DNA of 64,000 nucleotides from DASRJG01 sp964647625. GTDB lineage: Bacteria; Acidobacteriota; Polarisedimenticolia; Polarisedimenticolales; DASRJG01. Of the stretch, positions 25,501 to 34,873 are shown in pieces (the stretch's first letter is position 1; every line of letters starts with the position of its first letter). Position numbers and translations under genes: made by a program. The notes under the pieces were generated by a model. It was not told where the DNA came from, did no database searches, and saw only the letters and a program-made list of their open reading frames with translations. The stretch covers positions 22,774-86,773 of the forward strand of contig CAZYHZ010000011.1 in assembly GCA_964647625.1 (NCBI GenBank), given 5' to 3'.

Positions 25501-27953
25501 GCGAACCAAGAGTGCGTTCCGTCGTGGACGCGCGTCGTCGACCAGACCCAATTCGTCGAGCCGGAGATCGTGCTCTTCGTCCAGCCCGCCAAGTCAAAGC
25601 CACCGCCGGACTGCGCGCCCTCGAAAGTGTCGGTGAAGCTCGTCGTGGTCACCGGGCCCGTAGGCGCGCCGCTCTGTTGCGTCACGTTCGACTCTTCGGA
25701 GCCGTTCCCCGAATCGACCGCGCGCACGACGTAGTAGTAGGTGGTCCCGCCCGTGATTCCGACGGCGTCGGAGTATGACGTGGCCGCGACGCCCGTAGCG
25801 ATGCGGTTCGCGACCGCCGGCACGAAGCCCGAGGTCGTGCTGCGGTAGACGTTGTAGGTCAGGCCGACGGAGCACGACGACGTGCCCGCGCTCCAGCCGA
25901 GGCTCAGAGTGCACGTGGCACTGCCCGGGTTCGTCACCGTCGAGAGGCCGCCGAAGGTCGGAGCCAGCGTGCACGTCCCCGTCGCCAGCGCGTTGACCTC
26001 GGTCGAGCCGGGCGAGACGCACGACACACCGTCACTGGACTTGACGACGTAGTAGTAGCGCGTTCCTCCGCTGACCGTGTCGTCGTGGTACGTGTACGAC
26101 GGACCGTTCGCGACGCCGGGGGACGAGTCGTTGACCGAGGCGAGCTGCGTGTACGGGCCGCCCGAGACGGTCGCACGATAGATGAAGTACTGCGTGATCG
26201 AGCTGGTGGCCGAATCGTTCCACGTGACGTCGATCCGGTTGTTCTGCGGCGCGGACGCGCCGGCGTTCGGCGCACCGGGGACGGTCAGGCAGCCGCACTG
26301 GTCGAACTTGAACGCCGCGACTTTCGTCTGCACCTGCGAGTTCGAGGACATGTACTCGGTCGTGAACCAGAACGTGCAGTCGTCGCTGGGGTCGATTCCG
26401 ATCCCCGCGTAGTCGCCCCATCGCTCGTTGACGGTCTTCGAGAAGCTGGCGTCGACGATGGGGTACTCGCCCTGCGGCATCGTGCCCAGGGTGTCGGTCG
26501 ACAGCCGGCCCTTGTAATAGATGGAGGGGAAATACGGAGCGGCCGTGCCCGTTCTCGTGTAGCCGATGGCGATGTTCCCCGATCCGTCCATGGCGATCGA
26601 GCCCACCGAGCGGTGCACGTTCGCCTCGCCGCCGATCAGTCCTTCTTGATAGACGGTCCACGCCCCGGCACCGGTTTTTCTCATCTCGAACCAGCGAAGT
26701 CCCGCGTGGTCGGTGCCGTCGGTGTCGGCGACGAACGTGCCGACCAGCGACTGGTGGTCGCCGAAGTTGCGGTACTGGAACGGGAAGTGGAGCGGCTCGC
26801 GGATCGGGTCGATCTTCTGCGCGGTGCCCGGCTGCGGCATGCAATTCCAGGTCGTGCCCAGCCCGCACAGCGTCATGTCGTAGTCGGCGATGTGGAGGCT
26901 CGTCAGCTGCGTGAGCACCGAGTTCGCCGGCGTCGTCCAGTCCACCGACAGCGTCCACACGTCGAGCAGGTCGTAGCTCGTCGACGCGCCGTCCTGGGCC
27001 TCGTCGTCGTGCGGTCTCACGAAGATCGCCGGCTCGCCGTTCGGCGGAGCCGTCGGCCCCTGCATGTCGGACGGCAGGACCAGCTGGAAGCCTGAGTTCG
27101 GGAGGTTCGCCACCGACCACTTCTGGAACGTCGCGGCCTGGCCGAGGAGCATCTTGCCGCGATCGAGCGCGAACAGGTCGTGATTCGTTCCCGTCCCCGC
27201 GTTGACGCCGATCAGGTACGAGCCGCCGGTTCCATTCTGCGGCCAGACCCCGTACTTCGGATAGTCCGTGGTGCTCGATTCGACGGCGAACGAGTAGGCC
27301 CACCACGCCCCGGTGGGATCGTTGGTTTTCGAGACGTACACGCAGACGTTCCCGCCCGACGACGGAAGCTCGCTGATGAACCAGCGATCGGCGACGCGAT
27401 CGTACATGACGACCGGATCGCAGTAGCCGCTGTTGCACGGCGAGGTGCTGGCCAGCGATTGCATCGTGAACGTCTTGACGATCACGCCGTCGGATTTCCG
27501 GATCACGGCGACCGTCGAGACGGCCTGGTTCGTCGCCTGGACGAAGTAGGTCGGACCCACGTCGCCGGTCGTGTCCGGCGGCGATTGCGTCGAGGACTGT
27601 CCGGCGTAGTTGTGAACCAGCGTGCTGAACGAGTCGACCCCAGGCCGCGGCGTCGTGACGCTCTGCGACGATTCGTACAGCGGATCGAGCTTGGGCTTGA
27701 TCGGGTACTCGATCGGTATGAAGCCGAAGTCTTCGCGACGCTTCATCTCGAGGCCGAACAGACTCGGGTCCGGCTTCCAATCGGGGAGATCGCGCACGGC
27801 GGGCGTGCTGGTCGGCACGACCGGCTCGCTGACGAACACCGGATGCGTCGGAGGCGCGACCGCCTCATCGCCGGCGTATGCCGAAATTCCCAGGAAGGCG
27901 GCGACCCCCGCCACGAACAACGAACAGAGCTTCGCCCCAAGCCTAATCGTCAT
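22533..27953 (-). CDS. Giant secreted protein: propeller, FN3, jelly-roll and 55-residue cysteine repeats
   Basis: A 1,806-residue protein starting at ATG 27953 (signal peptide ending SAYAGDE). Residues about 60-555 form a propeller-like region with DDCTFWFTTEYM at its end. FN3-like domains lie at about 560-765. A MAM/jelly-roll-like region follows at about 767-955, with YNGTTNSTNPMGAKAAWC, then another FN3 at 957-1065. Residues about 1066-1690 are twelve CNDGNACTQ.D.CQSG.C units alternating with QCHDAGTCD..TG.CSNPAK units, period 55 residues, all with regularly spaced Cys. A C-terminal FN3-like domain ends the chain. It is probably a disulfide-rich extracellular stalk displaying a propeller; function unknown. 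Its 5' end overlaps the HEAT protein gene by 11 bp, so both may be one transcript. Confidence 0.88.
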   Translation of the reverse strand: MTIRLGAKLCSLFVAGVAAFLGISAYAGDEAVAPPTHPVFVSEPVVPTSTPAVRDLPDWKPDPSLFGLEMKRREDFGFIPIEYPIKPKLDPLYESSQSVTTPRPGVDSFSTLVHNYAGQSSTQSPPDTTGDVGPTYFVQATNQAVSTVAVIRKSDGVIVKTFTMQSLASTSPCNSGYCDPVVMYDRVADRWFISELPSSGGNVCVYVSKTNDPTGAWWAYSFAVESSTTDYPKYGVWPQNGTGGSYLIGVNAGTGTNHDLFALDRGKMLLGQAATFQKWSVANLPNSGFQLVLPSDMQGPTAPPNGEPAIFVRPHDDEAQDGASTSYDLLDVWTLSVDWTTPANSVLTQLTSLHIADYDMTLCGLGTTWNCMPQPGTAQKIDPIREPLHFPFQYRNFGDHQSLVGTFVADTDGTDHAGLRWFEMRKTGAGAWTVYQEGLIGGEANVHRSVGSIAMDGSGNIAIGYTRTGTAAPYFPSIYYKGRLSTDTLGTMPQGEYPIVDASFSKTVNERWGDYAGIGIDPSDDCTFWFTTEYMSSNSQVQTKVAAFKFDQCGCLTVPGAPNAGASAPQNNRIDVTWNDSATSSITQYFIYRATVSGGPYTQLASVNDSSPGVANGPSYTYHDDTVSGGTRYYYVVKSSDGVSCVSPGSTEVNALATGTCTLAPTFGGLSTVTNPGSATCTLSLGWSAGTSSCSVGLTYNVYRSTTSGFVPAVANRIATGVAATSYSDAVGITGGTTYYYVVRAVDSGNGSEESNVTQQSGAPTGPVTTTSFTDTFEGAQSGGGFDLAGWTKSTISGSTNWVWSTTRVHDGTHSWFAQDISSTSEKVLVSPAFGVGASTGLSFWHTYKFEYSSSTCWDGGTLEYTTNAGSSWTVLPLADFTAGGYNGTTNSTNPMGAKAAWCNGTVAALTQVTANLGGDANLVGRTIQLRWHEGDDVNTASTGWYVDTVAVTNAQTSGSCTIGTGCTAPGAPLLTSAVGDCAGVNLAWSAGTGSTSSYNVYRATVTGGPYTKLGGMPITTTTYTDTTAVAGTTYYYVVKGACDAGGSTESVNSSELSAAKKANGAACNDGNACSQTDTCQSGACVGSNFVTCSASDQCHNAGTCDTSTGVCSNPAKPNGASCSDSNPCTTGDTCQSGACTSGNPVVCTASDQCHDAGTCDTQTGACSNPAKANGATCNDGNACTQSDSCQSGACVGSIPVVCSTSDQCHRAGTCNTSTGVCSNPVAFDGTLCNDNNACTQTDTCQSGTCVGASPVVCTASDQCHNAGTCDTQTGACSNPAKPDGAACSDGSACTQTDTCQSGACVGANPVVCSASDQCHNAGTCNVETGQCSNPAKANGTACDDANACTQTDSCQSGACVGANPVVCNPTDQCHDAGTCDAQTGLCSDPVSPDGSPCDDSNPCTTGDTCQSGACASGSPVVCTPSDQCHDAGTCDGQTGQCSNPAKIDGTACNDGSACTQSDSCQAGACVGSNPVVCNATDQCHDAGSCDAQTGACSNPAKPNGAACNDSNACTQSDTCQSGTCVGANPVVCNATDQCHDTGTCDAQTGACSNPAKPNGAACNDSNACTQSDTCQSGTCVGANPVVCNATDQCHDTGTCDAQTGACSNPARPNGSACNDADLCTLTDSCQSGVCIGSNPVVCAASDQCHDAGVCNPGTGACSDPAKADGSPCSDGNDCTSADACQSGACVPGAPVPPPGPTTDLAFTTATSMTWTPPSGASSYDIVRGTLSTLRSSGFTAAVDTCSGDDVPTASVSDAHVPSPGEADWFLVRAVSACGTGAYDEGAPSQAGPRDAAIQSSPVACP
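23140..23469. repeat. Exact 165-bp tandem repeat (two copies)
   Basis: Copies 23140-23304 and 23305-23469 read identical base for base, and the similarity fades in the unit starting at 23470. Each copy encodes one 55-residue cysteine repeat of the giant protein. This indicates very recent repeat expansion or a hotspot for length variation. Confidence 0.9.
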
Positions 27954-30186
27954 CGATGACCTCTTCGGCGGGTTCGACGCGCCGCGCCCCCTTGGTCCAC
28001 CACGTGTCGGCCAGCGCCGCCGCGGCAGCATGGATGTACTTGTCCTTCGACCGTAAGGCCACAGCTAAATCGAGCTTTTCCCCGGCCCGCAGCAGAGATT
28101 CGGCGATTTCGAGGTCGTCGACCTCCGCGCGGTTGGTCCGGATGAAATACCCCCCCTCGATCCGGGAGCCGCTCGAGAAGGCTTCGGCCTTCCGCGACCG
28201 GTTCCCGCGGAACACATTGTGATAGAGGGGTTCGGTGCCGTTCCGGATCGCGACGGTCACGTATTCGACGAGAACCTTCCCCTTCGACGGCCCGCTCGGG
28301 GCATCGTCGTCGTGGATGTAGCGCTTCTCGTCCAGGCGGACCGAGTAATCGAGAGTGGCTCGACTGCCCAGCGGGGCCAGGGTCGGGTCGGACAGCATCG
28401 CCTGGATGCGGACGGCCCGCGGGTCCGGGGCGTGCGTCCCTCCGGCCGCACTCTCGAACAGCACGCGGCGCAGCTCCGGGTCCTCCGCGCGCTCGATCGC
28501 CCCCCGGAGCAGGGCGCGATCCTCGAGCATCCCGGCCGCCTTCAATCGAACCGCGCGGTCGCCGGATTCGCGGACGAGGCCCTCGAGGAGGCGTTGGTCG
28601 GATAGCAGCGCGACGGCATCGAGCCGCGCTTCGAAGGACTTCGCGCTCCGGGCGATCGCGGCGACCTGTTTCTCGTTCAGCCTGCGGGAGGCGGCGTGCC
28701 GCACGTCGATGTCGGCGTCCGTCGAGGCGATCGCGATCAGGGCCTCGTCGTCCTGGATGCGGTCGGTCGCCGCCCGGCGGACCACCCAGTCGGTGTGCGT
28801 CCGGGCGATCGCCGTCACGTCGGCAGGGGAGTCGAGCCGCTTGAGAGCGGTGAGGCGAACCGTCTGCGAGCGATCCTCCCGGCAGATCCGCATCAAGATC
28901 GCCGGGTCGGACACGCGCGGCACCGCGTAGAAGCGCACCTCCGACGCGGGATCGGTCAGCGCGAGCTTCTGAAAGAAAGGAGGATCGTCGGGCAGCTCGC
29001 GGATCGCCGCCGCGCGGACCGAGCCGTCGGCGTCTTGCGATGCGATGCGCTTGCGGGCGGCCGGATCGCTCAAGCGGGCGACGGCCGCCCTGCGCACCGA
29101 AGCGTCGGGGTCGGCGCCGGCCACGACCAGGAGCACCGCCCGATCGTCGATCCGCGACGCCGCGCGGGCGCGAACGCGCGCGTCCGCGTCGTGACCGGCG
29201 ATGACGGCCAAACCCGTCGCGTCCGTCATGCCATCCACCGCGGCGAGGCGGACCGCCGGCGACTCGTCGCCCCGGGCAAATCCGTCGGCGACGCCGCGAT
29301 CGATCAACCGCATGACCGCGGCCGCCCGGATCTCATCCGGAGCAGGTCCCTTGGCGATGGCGGCGAGAACGGACTGGTCGTTCACACGCGCGACCGCGGC
29401 GAGCCTGAGGTCGTCATCGCCTTCGGACCGCGCCAGCCGGGAGAGGACACCCTGATCGTCGAGGTGCTCGATCGCCGCGCGCCGGATGCCGTCATCGGTA
29501 TCTTCCTGAGCCAGGCGCGCGACGATCGCATCATCTTTGATGCGCCCTATGATCTGCTCGCGGGAGGACGGGTCGTCGACCTGGCGGGCGATGCGCACGA
29601 GACGCTCGGGATCGGCGATCAGGGGAACGACGAGCGCCCGCATGTCGCCGGCACGATCCCGGACCGCGATCTCTTCGAGCCGGGCAGGGTCGGAGATGGC
29701 CTTGACGGCGTGGAAGCGCACCATCCGGCTCGGATCTTGAAGCGCGATGCGGGTCAGGAGATCCTGATCGTCGAGACGCCGGACCGCTTCGTCCCGTACG
29801 TACGGATCCGGGTCGTCGACCGCGGCCTGGATGAGCAAGCTGCGGGACGAGGTGTGCGAGACCACGGCGGCCCGGACGACCCAGCTCTCGTCCTTGAAGA
29901 AAGGATCCGCCGCCCCGGAATCGCCGAGCCGGAGCACCGCGTCCGCGCGGACGGACTCGCGCAGCGCACCGGCGGCGATCTCGGCCAGAACGGCACGATC
30001 GGTGATGGCTCGAACGGCGTCGCGCTGCGCGGGCTCCGCAGCGTCGCCGAGGGCCGTGCGCCGGAGCAGCTCGTCCGCCGTATTCGTCGGAGGTGAATCG
30101 CCCGCTACCGCCGCCCCCACGGCGACCGCAACGAGCAGAGCCGCCCCGAGGCCGCGGCCCCGGCCACGAACCGTCCCGGAATCCAT
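27943..30186 (-). CDS. HEAT-repeat exported protein
   Basis: 747 residues from ATG 30186. A basic MDSGTVRGRGRG start is followed by a hydrophobic segment (LGAALLVAVAVGAAVAGDS) acting as signal peptide or anchor. Residues about 50-600 are more than twenty short alpha repeats. They have the form VR..AV.RL.D..LL.RIA..D, with the Asp/Arg pattern of HEAT/PBS-lyase-type repeats at roughly 22-24 residues. The last 140 residues are a separate domain with VEYVTVAIRNGTEP and AEVDDLEIAESLLRAGEKLDLAV. It is a predicted extracytoplasmic solenoid for protein binding. It shares an 11-bp overlap with the giant gene downstream, which suggests co-expression. Confidence 0.85.
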   Translation of the reverse strand: MDSGTVRGRGRGLGAALLVAVAVGAAVAGDSPPTNTADELLRRTALGDAAEPAQRDAVRAITDRAVLAEIAAGALRESVRADAVLRLGDSGAADPFFKDESWVVRAAVVSHTSSRSLLIQAAVDDPDPYVRDEAVRRLDDQDLLTRIALQDPSRMVRFHAVKAISDPARLEEIAVRDRAGDMRALVVPLIADPERLVRIARQVDDPSSREQIIGRIKDDAIVARLAQEDTDDGIRRAAIEHLDDQGVLSRLARSEGDDDLRLAAVARVNDQSVLAAIAKGPAPDEIRAAAVMRLIDRGVADGFARGDESPAVRLAAVDGMTDATGLAVIAGHDADARVRARAASRIDDRAVLLVVAGADPDASVRRAAVARLSDPAARKRIASQDADGSVRAAAIRELPDDPPFFQKLALTDPASEVRFYAVPRVSDPAILMRICREDRSQTVRLTALKRLDSPADVTAIARTHTDWVVRRAATDRIQDDEALIAIASTDADIDVRHAASRRLNEKQVAAIARSAKSFEARLDAVALLSDQRLLEGLVRESGDRAVRLKAAGMLEDRALLRGAIERAEDPELRRVLFESAAGGTHAPDPRAVRIQAMLSDPTLAPLGSRATLDYSVRLDEKRYIHDDDAPSGPSKGKVLVEYVTVAIRNGTEPLYHNVFRGNRSRKAEAFSSGSRIEGGYFIRTNRAEVDDLEIAESLLRAGEKLDLAVALRSKDKYIHAAAAALADTWWTKGARRVEPAEEVIDDD

Positions 30187-30323
30187 CCTGCGAATTAGCC
30201 CTCGGAAAACGGAGAGGAAGGTGAGAAGGTAGCAGGCGCCGAAAAACCGCGGCCCTTGCCTCCATTCGGAAGGGAGTCCATGTTCTGCCAGGGATTCGGT
30301 CGTTCGACGAGGAGGAGCCATCC

Positions 30324-33300
30324 ATGTCGGTGCGTGTGACCTTTGGTCCGAAGCGGTTCCTGGCGGGGTTGCTCGTCCTCACGGCGGCTTTCGGATCGAT
30401 ACAGGCAGCCACGGGCCGCGCAAAGCCGCTCTCGCGCTCCCACGCCAAGCCGGCCGTCGCGACGATCGCCGACGGCACGCCGGCATCCGCAGCCGACGTG
30501 AAGCCGCGCGTCGTCCAGCAGCACCTCAAGGCCTCCGCGCTCGCCACGCCGGCCAATGACGAATGCATCGACGCGATCGCCATCCCGGCCGGACCGTTCC
30601 CGATCTCCGCCGCTCCTGTCGACATCACCGACGCGACGCCGCAAGACACCGACGAAGGCATCCTGACCTGCGCCCCGATCGATCGGACGATCTGGTACAG
30701 CTTCACGCCGAGCCAGTCGGGGCAGTACATCTTCTCGACGTGCGCCGACAACGGCGCCGGCGGAAACACGGTGTACGACACGGTCATCGGCGTCCTCGAC
30801 GCCTGTCCCGGCAGCCCGAACGAGCTCGGCTGCAACGATTCGACGGCGCTGTGCGCCGGAAGCCTCCCGGGCGCACCTTACGTCGATCAATCCGTGCTGT
30901 CGGTCGTCCTGGCCGCGAACACGACCTACTACATCGCCGTCGGGCATTTCGCGGACGATCTCGGCGGCGTCGTGCCCACGTTGAACACGGTGTCGCTGCA
31001 AGTCGATCTGTCGCCGGCGCCGGACAACGACAACTGCTCGAACCCGGCGCCGCTGGCGCTCGACCGCATCACGTTCGGGACCACGGCGAGCGCGACGAAC
31101 GACTACCGCAGCATCGGCTGCCCGCAGACCGACAACGGACAGATCCCGACGACCGCCAACGGCCTCGACGTGGTGTTCTCGTTCAGCCCGCCGACCGACG
31201 GCCGCTACTCGTTCCGGTACGTGCAAGATGATGCCAGCGCCGCCCTGCGCACGCAGTCGCCCGTCCTCTATCTCGCGACGACGTGCCCCGATCCCGACCC
31301 GACCGTCGGCGTGCCCGGGTGCATCGCCGCCGCAAATCGCATGAACGATCAGACGACCGGGAACGGGAATCGATCGGAAGAGCTCGACTGCCTCTCGCTG
31401 ACCGCGAACACGCCGTACTACCTCTTCTTCGACGACCGCTTCACGGCCAACCCCGGCGGCCCGTTTGCCGTGGAGGTCACACGCTGCAACCCCGAGACCG
31501 AGCCGAACGACACGACGGCGAATGCGACGGTCTTCGCGCCGAGCTCCGGTTGCTACATGGAAGGGGCCGCAACCCCGACCGGCGTGGCCGGCGACGTGGA
31601 CTTCTACGACCTCGGCGCTCCTCCAGCCGGGTCGAAGATCTTCGTCGCGATCGATGCCGCCGCGGCGAACAACAGCGACTATCAGATGCGGATCACGAAC
31701 GCGACCGACACCTTGGGCTTCGACGACGACGACGGGACGTCGATCATCGGATCGAACGCCCCCGTGATCGGCGGCGTGATCGCGGACGGCAGCGAGATCT
31801 ACGCTCGCGTCAACGGCAAGCCCACGCTCTTAGGCGGCAGCGGCGGCGACCAGCCGTACCGGTTGTTCGCCCGGATCGAGCAAGGCCCCGCCGAGGGGCC
31901 GTCGCAGCCCGATCCGAATCCCGACGGGCTGGGGGACGACACGATCTATGAGGCGAATCACATCACCCTGGGAGGGTTCATCAAGGGCGTGATCTACTCG
32001 TGGGACACGACCAACGGGCCGGCGGACATCGACTGCTGGCGGTTCGTCGCCCACGAGGGCGACAACATCACGATGTTCTCGGACAACAACCCGACGCGCG
32101 CCCCCGGCACGATCACCAACGTCTGGCCGGTCATCGAGACCGTCGACGGCAACCCGCCCGCGCACACCCGCTTCGTCGGACAGGTGCTCCGGAACACCCT
32201 CACGCCGAGCCCCGGCACGTTAACGGGCACGACGCCGTCCGTGACCTCCGAGTTCCATCACTACCGGGCGCGCTACACCGGGTGGTACGCGGTCTGCATG
32301 CAGCCGACGGTCGACACGGGCACGCCGGAGAATCCGCCCCCGGCGGCCTATCCGCTGCCCTATCAGGCGAGCATCGCGATCAACTGCGGGCCGGTCCCGG
32401 CGCCGCAGCCGGCCGACGTGTCGATCACGCAGGCCGGACCGGCCGGCCCCGTTCAGGACGGCTCACTCATCGAGTACACGATCACGGTCACGAACAACGA
32501 CGCCACGGCCATCGCCCAGGACGTCCGGCTGACCGACACCTTGCCGCCGGAGGTCGTGTTCGTGGGCGTGTCGGTCGATGACGGTTTCGCGGGCGGCAAC
32601 ACCGCCTGCCTGTCGCTGCCGACGCCCGGTGCGAACGACGCGGACGTCGACTGCACGAACTACTCGCTCGCCCCGGGGGCCTCGATCACGTATACGCTGA
32701 CGGTCCAGGTCCAGAACTGCCAGGGCCCCGGCCTGACGGTGCACAACGACACCTCGATCACGACCTACACGACGGACGCCAACGCCGCGAACGACAGCGC
32801 GAGCTGGGAGTTCGTCACGGTGGACGACGGCACGTGCACGCCCACCCTGTGCGATCCGAGCGCCGGCTGCATCGTCGACCACTGCCAGGTGAACGCGGCG
32901 TGCGATGCGAGTCACAACTGCGCCGGCACGCCCCTGAACTGCGACGACGGGAGCGTGTGCACAGCCGATTCGTGCGACCCGTCGAACGCGGAGCACCCGT
33001 GCGTCAACGACCCGAGCCAGCTGGGCGATCTGTGCTTCGACGGCAATGTGTGCACCATCGACTCCTGCGATCCGATCGCTTTCTGCGTCTTCACGCCGAC
33101 GCCGGCCGGCAGCCCCTGCGACGATTTCTTGAGCTGCACGCATGACGATGTGTGCAACGGAACGGGGACGTGCTACGGCGTCTCCGTGTGCGACGACGGC
33201 CTTCCCTGCACCGACGACTTCGCGGACGAGAACAACGCGTGCGCCTGCACGAATACGGTCTCGTTCCAGGGGACCCCCTGCGACGACGGCAACTCGTGCA

Positions 33301-34250
33301 CCACCGGCGAGACCTGCGACGGCACCGGCGGAACGGTCGCCGCCTGCACCGGAGGGACCCCCGTCGAGGGCGCCTGCAACGACGGCAACTCGTGCACCTC
33401 CGGGGAGTTCTGTACTTCGGGAGTCTGCGGCGGCGGAGAGCCGGTGGTGTGCAACGACAACAACCCGTGCACCGACGATTCCTGCGACCCGGCGTCCGGC
33501 TGCGTCTTCACGAACAACAACGCGTCGTGCAGCGATGGGAACGCCTGCACGACCGGCGACACCTGTGCCGCGGGCGTCTGCGTCGGCGGCGCCCCCCTGT
33601 CGTGTGACGACGGCAATGCCTGCACGGACGACTCGTGCGCGCCCGCGACCGGCTGCGTCCATTCCAACAACTCGAACGTCTGCGACGACGGCAATGCCTG
33701 CACGCTCGGAGAGATCTGCTCGGGTGGGACCTGCGGGGGCGGCGAGGTCGTCGACTGCAACGACGGTGACACCTGCACCACCGATTCGTGCAGCCCCGCG
33801 ACGGGCTGCGCGCACGTTCCGGTCGTGTGCACCGGCGACACCTGCCACACCGCGGGAACGTGCGACCCCGCGACGGGGCAGTGCCTGAATCCGGCGAAGC
33901 CCCAGGGAACGGCCTGCGACGACAACAACGTGTGCACGACCGGCGAGACCTGCAACGCCGGCGGGGTCTGCACCGGCGGCGCCGCCGTCGACTGCGACGA
34001 CGCCAACGCGTGCACGGCCGACAGCTGCGACGCGGTCCACGGCTGCGCCAACGCCCTCGCCAACTTCTCGACCAGCGGATTCTCCGCCGACCGCGTGGAC
34101 GGCCGGGACCTCGAGGTGTTCGCGGCGGCGTATCCACGGTGCCAGGGCGCCCCGGCGTACGACCCGGCGGCCGATCTCGATTCGACGGGATGCGTCGACG
34201 ATACCGACTTCCATCTGTTCATGACCACGTTCGGTCAGGGGTGCCCATGA
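30324..34250 (+). CDS. Secreted PPC/DUF11/cysteine-rich protein with dockerin-like C-terminus
   Basis: 1,308 residues; the ATG at 30324 has GGAGG about 9 nt upstream. Domains in order: signal peptide (1-28); PPC-like domains from about 75 to 690 (ANDECIDAIAIP, TIWYSFTPSQSGQYIFS, NTVYDTVIGV); a DUF11 domain at about 697-830 (ADVSITQAGPAGP, YTITVTNN); a cysteine-rich region at about 837-1245 (CDDGN.CT.DSCDPA.GC); and a C-terminal pair of EF-hand-like segments (RVDGRDLEVFAAAYP, DLDSTGCVDDTDFHLFMTTFG). The last resembles a dockerin type I or related module. The next gene, overlapping by ATGA, encodes a cohesin-like lipoprotein, a plausible binding partner. Paralogue of 34874-38476. Confidence 0.88.
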   Translation: MSVRVTFGPKRFLAGLLVLTAAFGSIQAATGRAKPLSRSHAKPAVATIADGTPASAADVKPRVVQQHLKASALATPANDECIDAIAIPAGPFPISAAPVDITDATPQDTDEGILTCAPIDRTIWYSFTPSQSGQYIFSTCADNGAGGNTVYDTVIGVLDACPGSPNELGCNDSTALCAGSLPGAPYVDQSVLSVVLAANTTYYIAVGHFADDLGGVVPTLNTVSLQVDLSPAPDNDNCSNPAPLALDRITFGTTASATNDYRSIGCPQTDNGQIPTTANGLDVVFSFSPPTDGRYSFRYVQDDASAALRTQSPVLYLATTCPDPDPTVGVPGCIAAANRMNDQTTGNGNRSEELDCLSLTANTPYYLFFDDRFTANPGGPFAVEVTRCNPETEPNDTTANATVFAPSSGCYMEGAATPTGVAGDVDFYDLGAPPAGSKIFVAIDAAAANNSDYQMRITNATDTLGFDDDDGTSIIGSNAPVIGGVIADGSEIYARVNGKPTLLGGSGGDQPYRLFARIEQGPAEGPSQPDPNPDGLGDDTIYEANHITLGGFIKGVIYSWDTTNGPADIDCWRFVAHEGDNITMFSDNNPTRAPGTITNVWPVIETVDGNPPAHTRFVGQVLRNTLTPSPGTLTGTTPSVTSEFHHYRARYTGWYAVCMQPTVDTGTPENPPPAAYPLPYQASIAINCGPVPAPQPADVSITQAGPAGPVQDGSLIEYTITVTNNDATAIAQDVRLTDTLPPEVVFVGVSVDDGFAGGNTACLSLPTPGANDADVDCTNYSLAPGASITYTLTVQVQNCQGPGLTVHNDTSITTYTTDANAANDSASWEFVTVDDGTCTPTLCDPSAGCIVDHCQVNAACDASHNCAGTPLNCDDGSVCTADSCDPSNAEHPCVNDPSQLGDLCFDGNVCTIDSCDPIAFCVFTPTPAGSPCDDFLSCTHDDVCNGTGTCYGVSVCDDGLPCTDDFADENNACACTNTVSFQGTPCDDGNSCTTGETCDGTGGTVAACTGGTPVEGACNDGNSCTSGEFCTSGVCGGGEPVVCNDNNPCTDDSCDPASGCVFTNNNASCSDGNACTTGDTCAAGVCVGGAPLSCDDGNACTDDSCAPATGCVHSNNSNVCDDGNACTLGEICSGGTCGGGEVVDCNDGDTCTTDSCSPATGCAHVPVVCTGDTCHTAGTCDPATGQCLNPAKPQGTACDDNNVCTTGETCNAGGVCTGGAAVDCDDANACTADSCDAVHGCANALANFSTSGFSADRVDGRDLEVFAAAYPRCQGAPAYDPAADLDSTGCVDDTDFHLFMTTFGQGCP

Positions 34251-34825
34251 AACGCAGAGGCTGGACGGCTTCGCGATGGATCGAGATCGGGTTCGCTGCG
34301 GCGTTGCTTTACGCCGTCGGCTGCTCCAGCAGCGGAACCAGCTCGCCGCCGACGAGCGTCGTGTTCGCCTGCACCGATTCGGGAAACGCCGCGCCGGACG
34401 CCGTGACGATGTCGTGCGGCGCCGCGACCGCGGCGACCACCGAGCGCGTGGACGTGATCATCGGCGGCCCCGCGCTCGGGTCCACGACGATGCGGGGGAT
34501 GAACTTCGACGTCGTCTATGACCCGGCGAAGCTCGAGTTCGTGCCGGCGGGGAGTTACTCGAGCCCCCTGTTCTCCGCGAACGCCCTCGTCGCCGTCGGC
34601 CTAGCCGGCGGCCAGCAAGGCCGGTTGATCGTGTCGATCCAGGAGCCGGGCACGTCGAGCGACGTGGCGGTCGGCACGGGCCAGCATTTGGTGCTGAGCC
34701 TGACGTTCCGCACGGTGTCGGCGGCGACGTTCTCGCCGACCCCGGTGACGTTCGAGAATGCAGAGGCATCGGGGGCGTCGGCGACGATCGCGTTCGGCAG
34801 CGCGCTGGCGCTTTCGTACCAGTAA
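34247..34825 (+). CDS. Cohesin-like domain lipoprotein
   Basis: 192 residues; the ATG overlaps the stop of the dockerin-like protein gene. The lipobox is AVGCSSS (Cys about residue 26), so the protein should be a lipid-anchored surface or periplasmic protein. The mature domain has cohesin-like features. These include MNFDVVYDPAKLEFVPAG (cohesin strand with YDP..LEF), GRLIVSIQEPG, and HLVLSLTFRT before a final strand. The domain is near full length for a cohesin (about 140 residues). Its location between two secreted proteins with dockerin-like ends suggests it anchors them to the membrane. Cohesin-like domains also occur in non-cellulosomal proteins. Confidence 0.75.
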   Translation: MKRRGWTASRWIEIGFAAALLYAVGCSSSGTSSPPTSVVFACTDSGNAAPDAVTMSCGAATAATTERVDVIIGGPALGSTTMRGMNFDVVYDPAKLEFVPAGSYSSPLFSANALVAVGLAGGQQGRLIVSIQEPGTSSDVAVGTGQHLVLSLTFRTVSAATFSPTPVTFENAEASGASATIAFGSALALSYQ

Positions 34826-34873
34826 CGCGGTCGCCTTCCGCCCCGCATCGGCTGCCTCGGCTAGAGTAGGGTC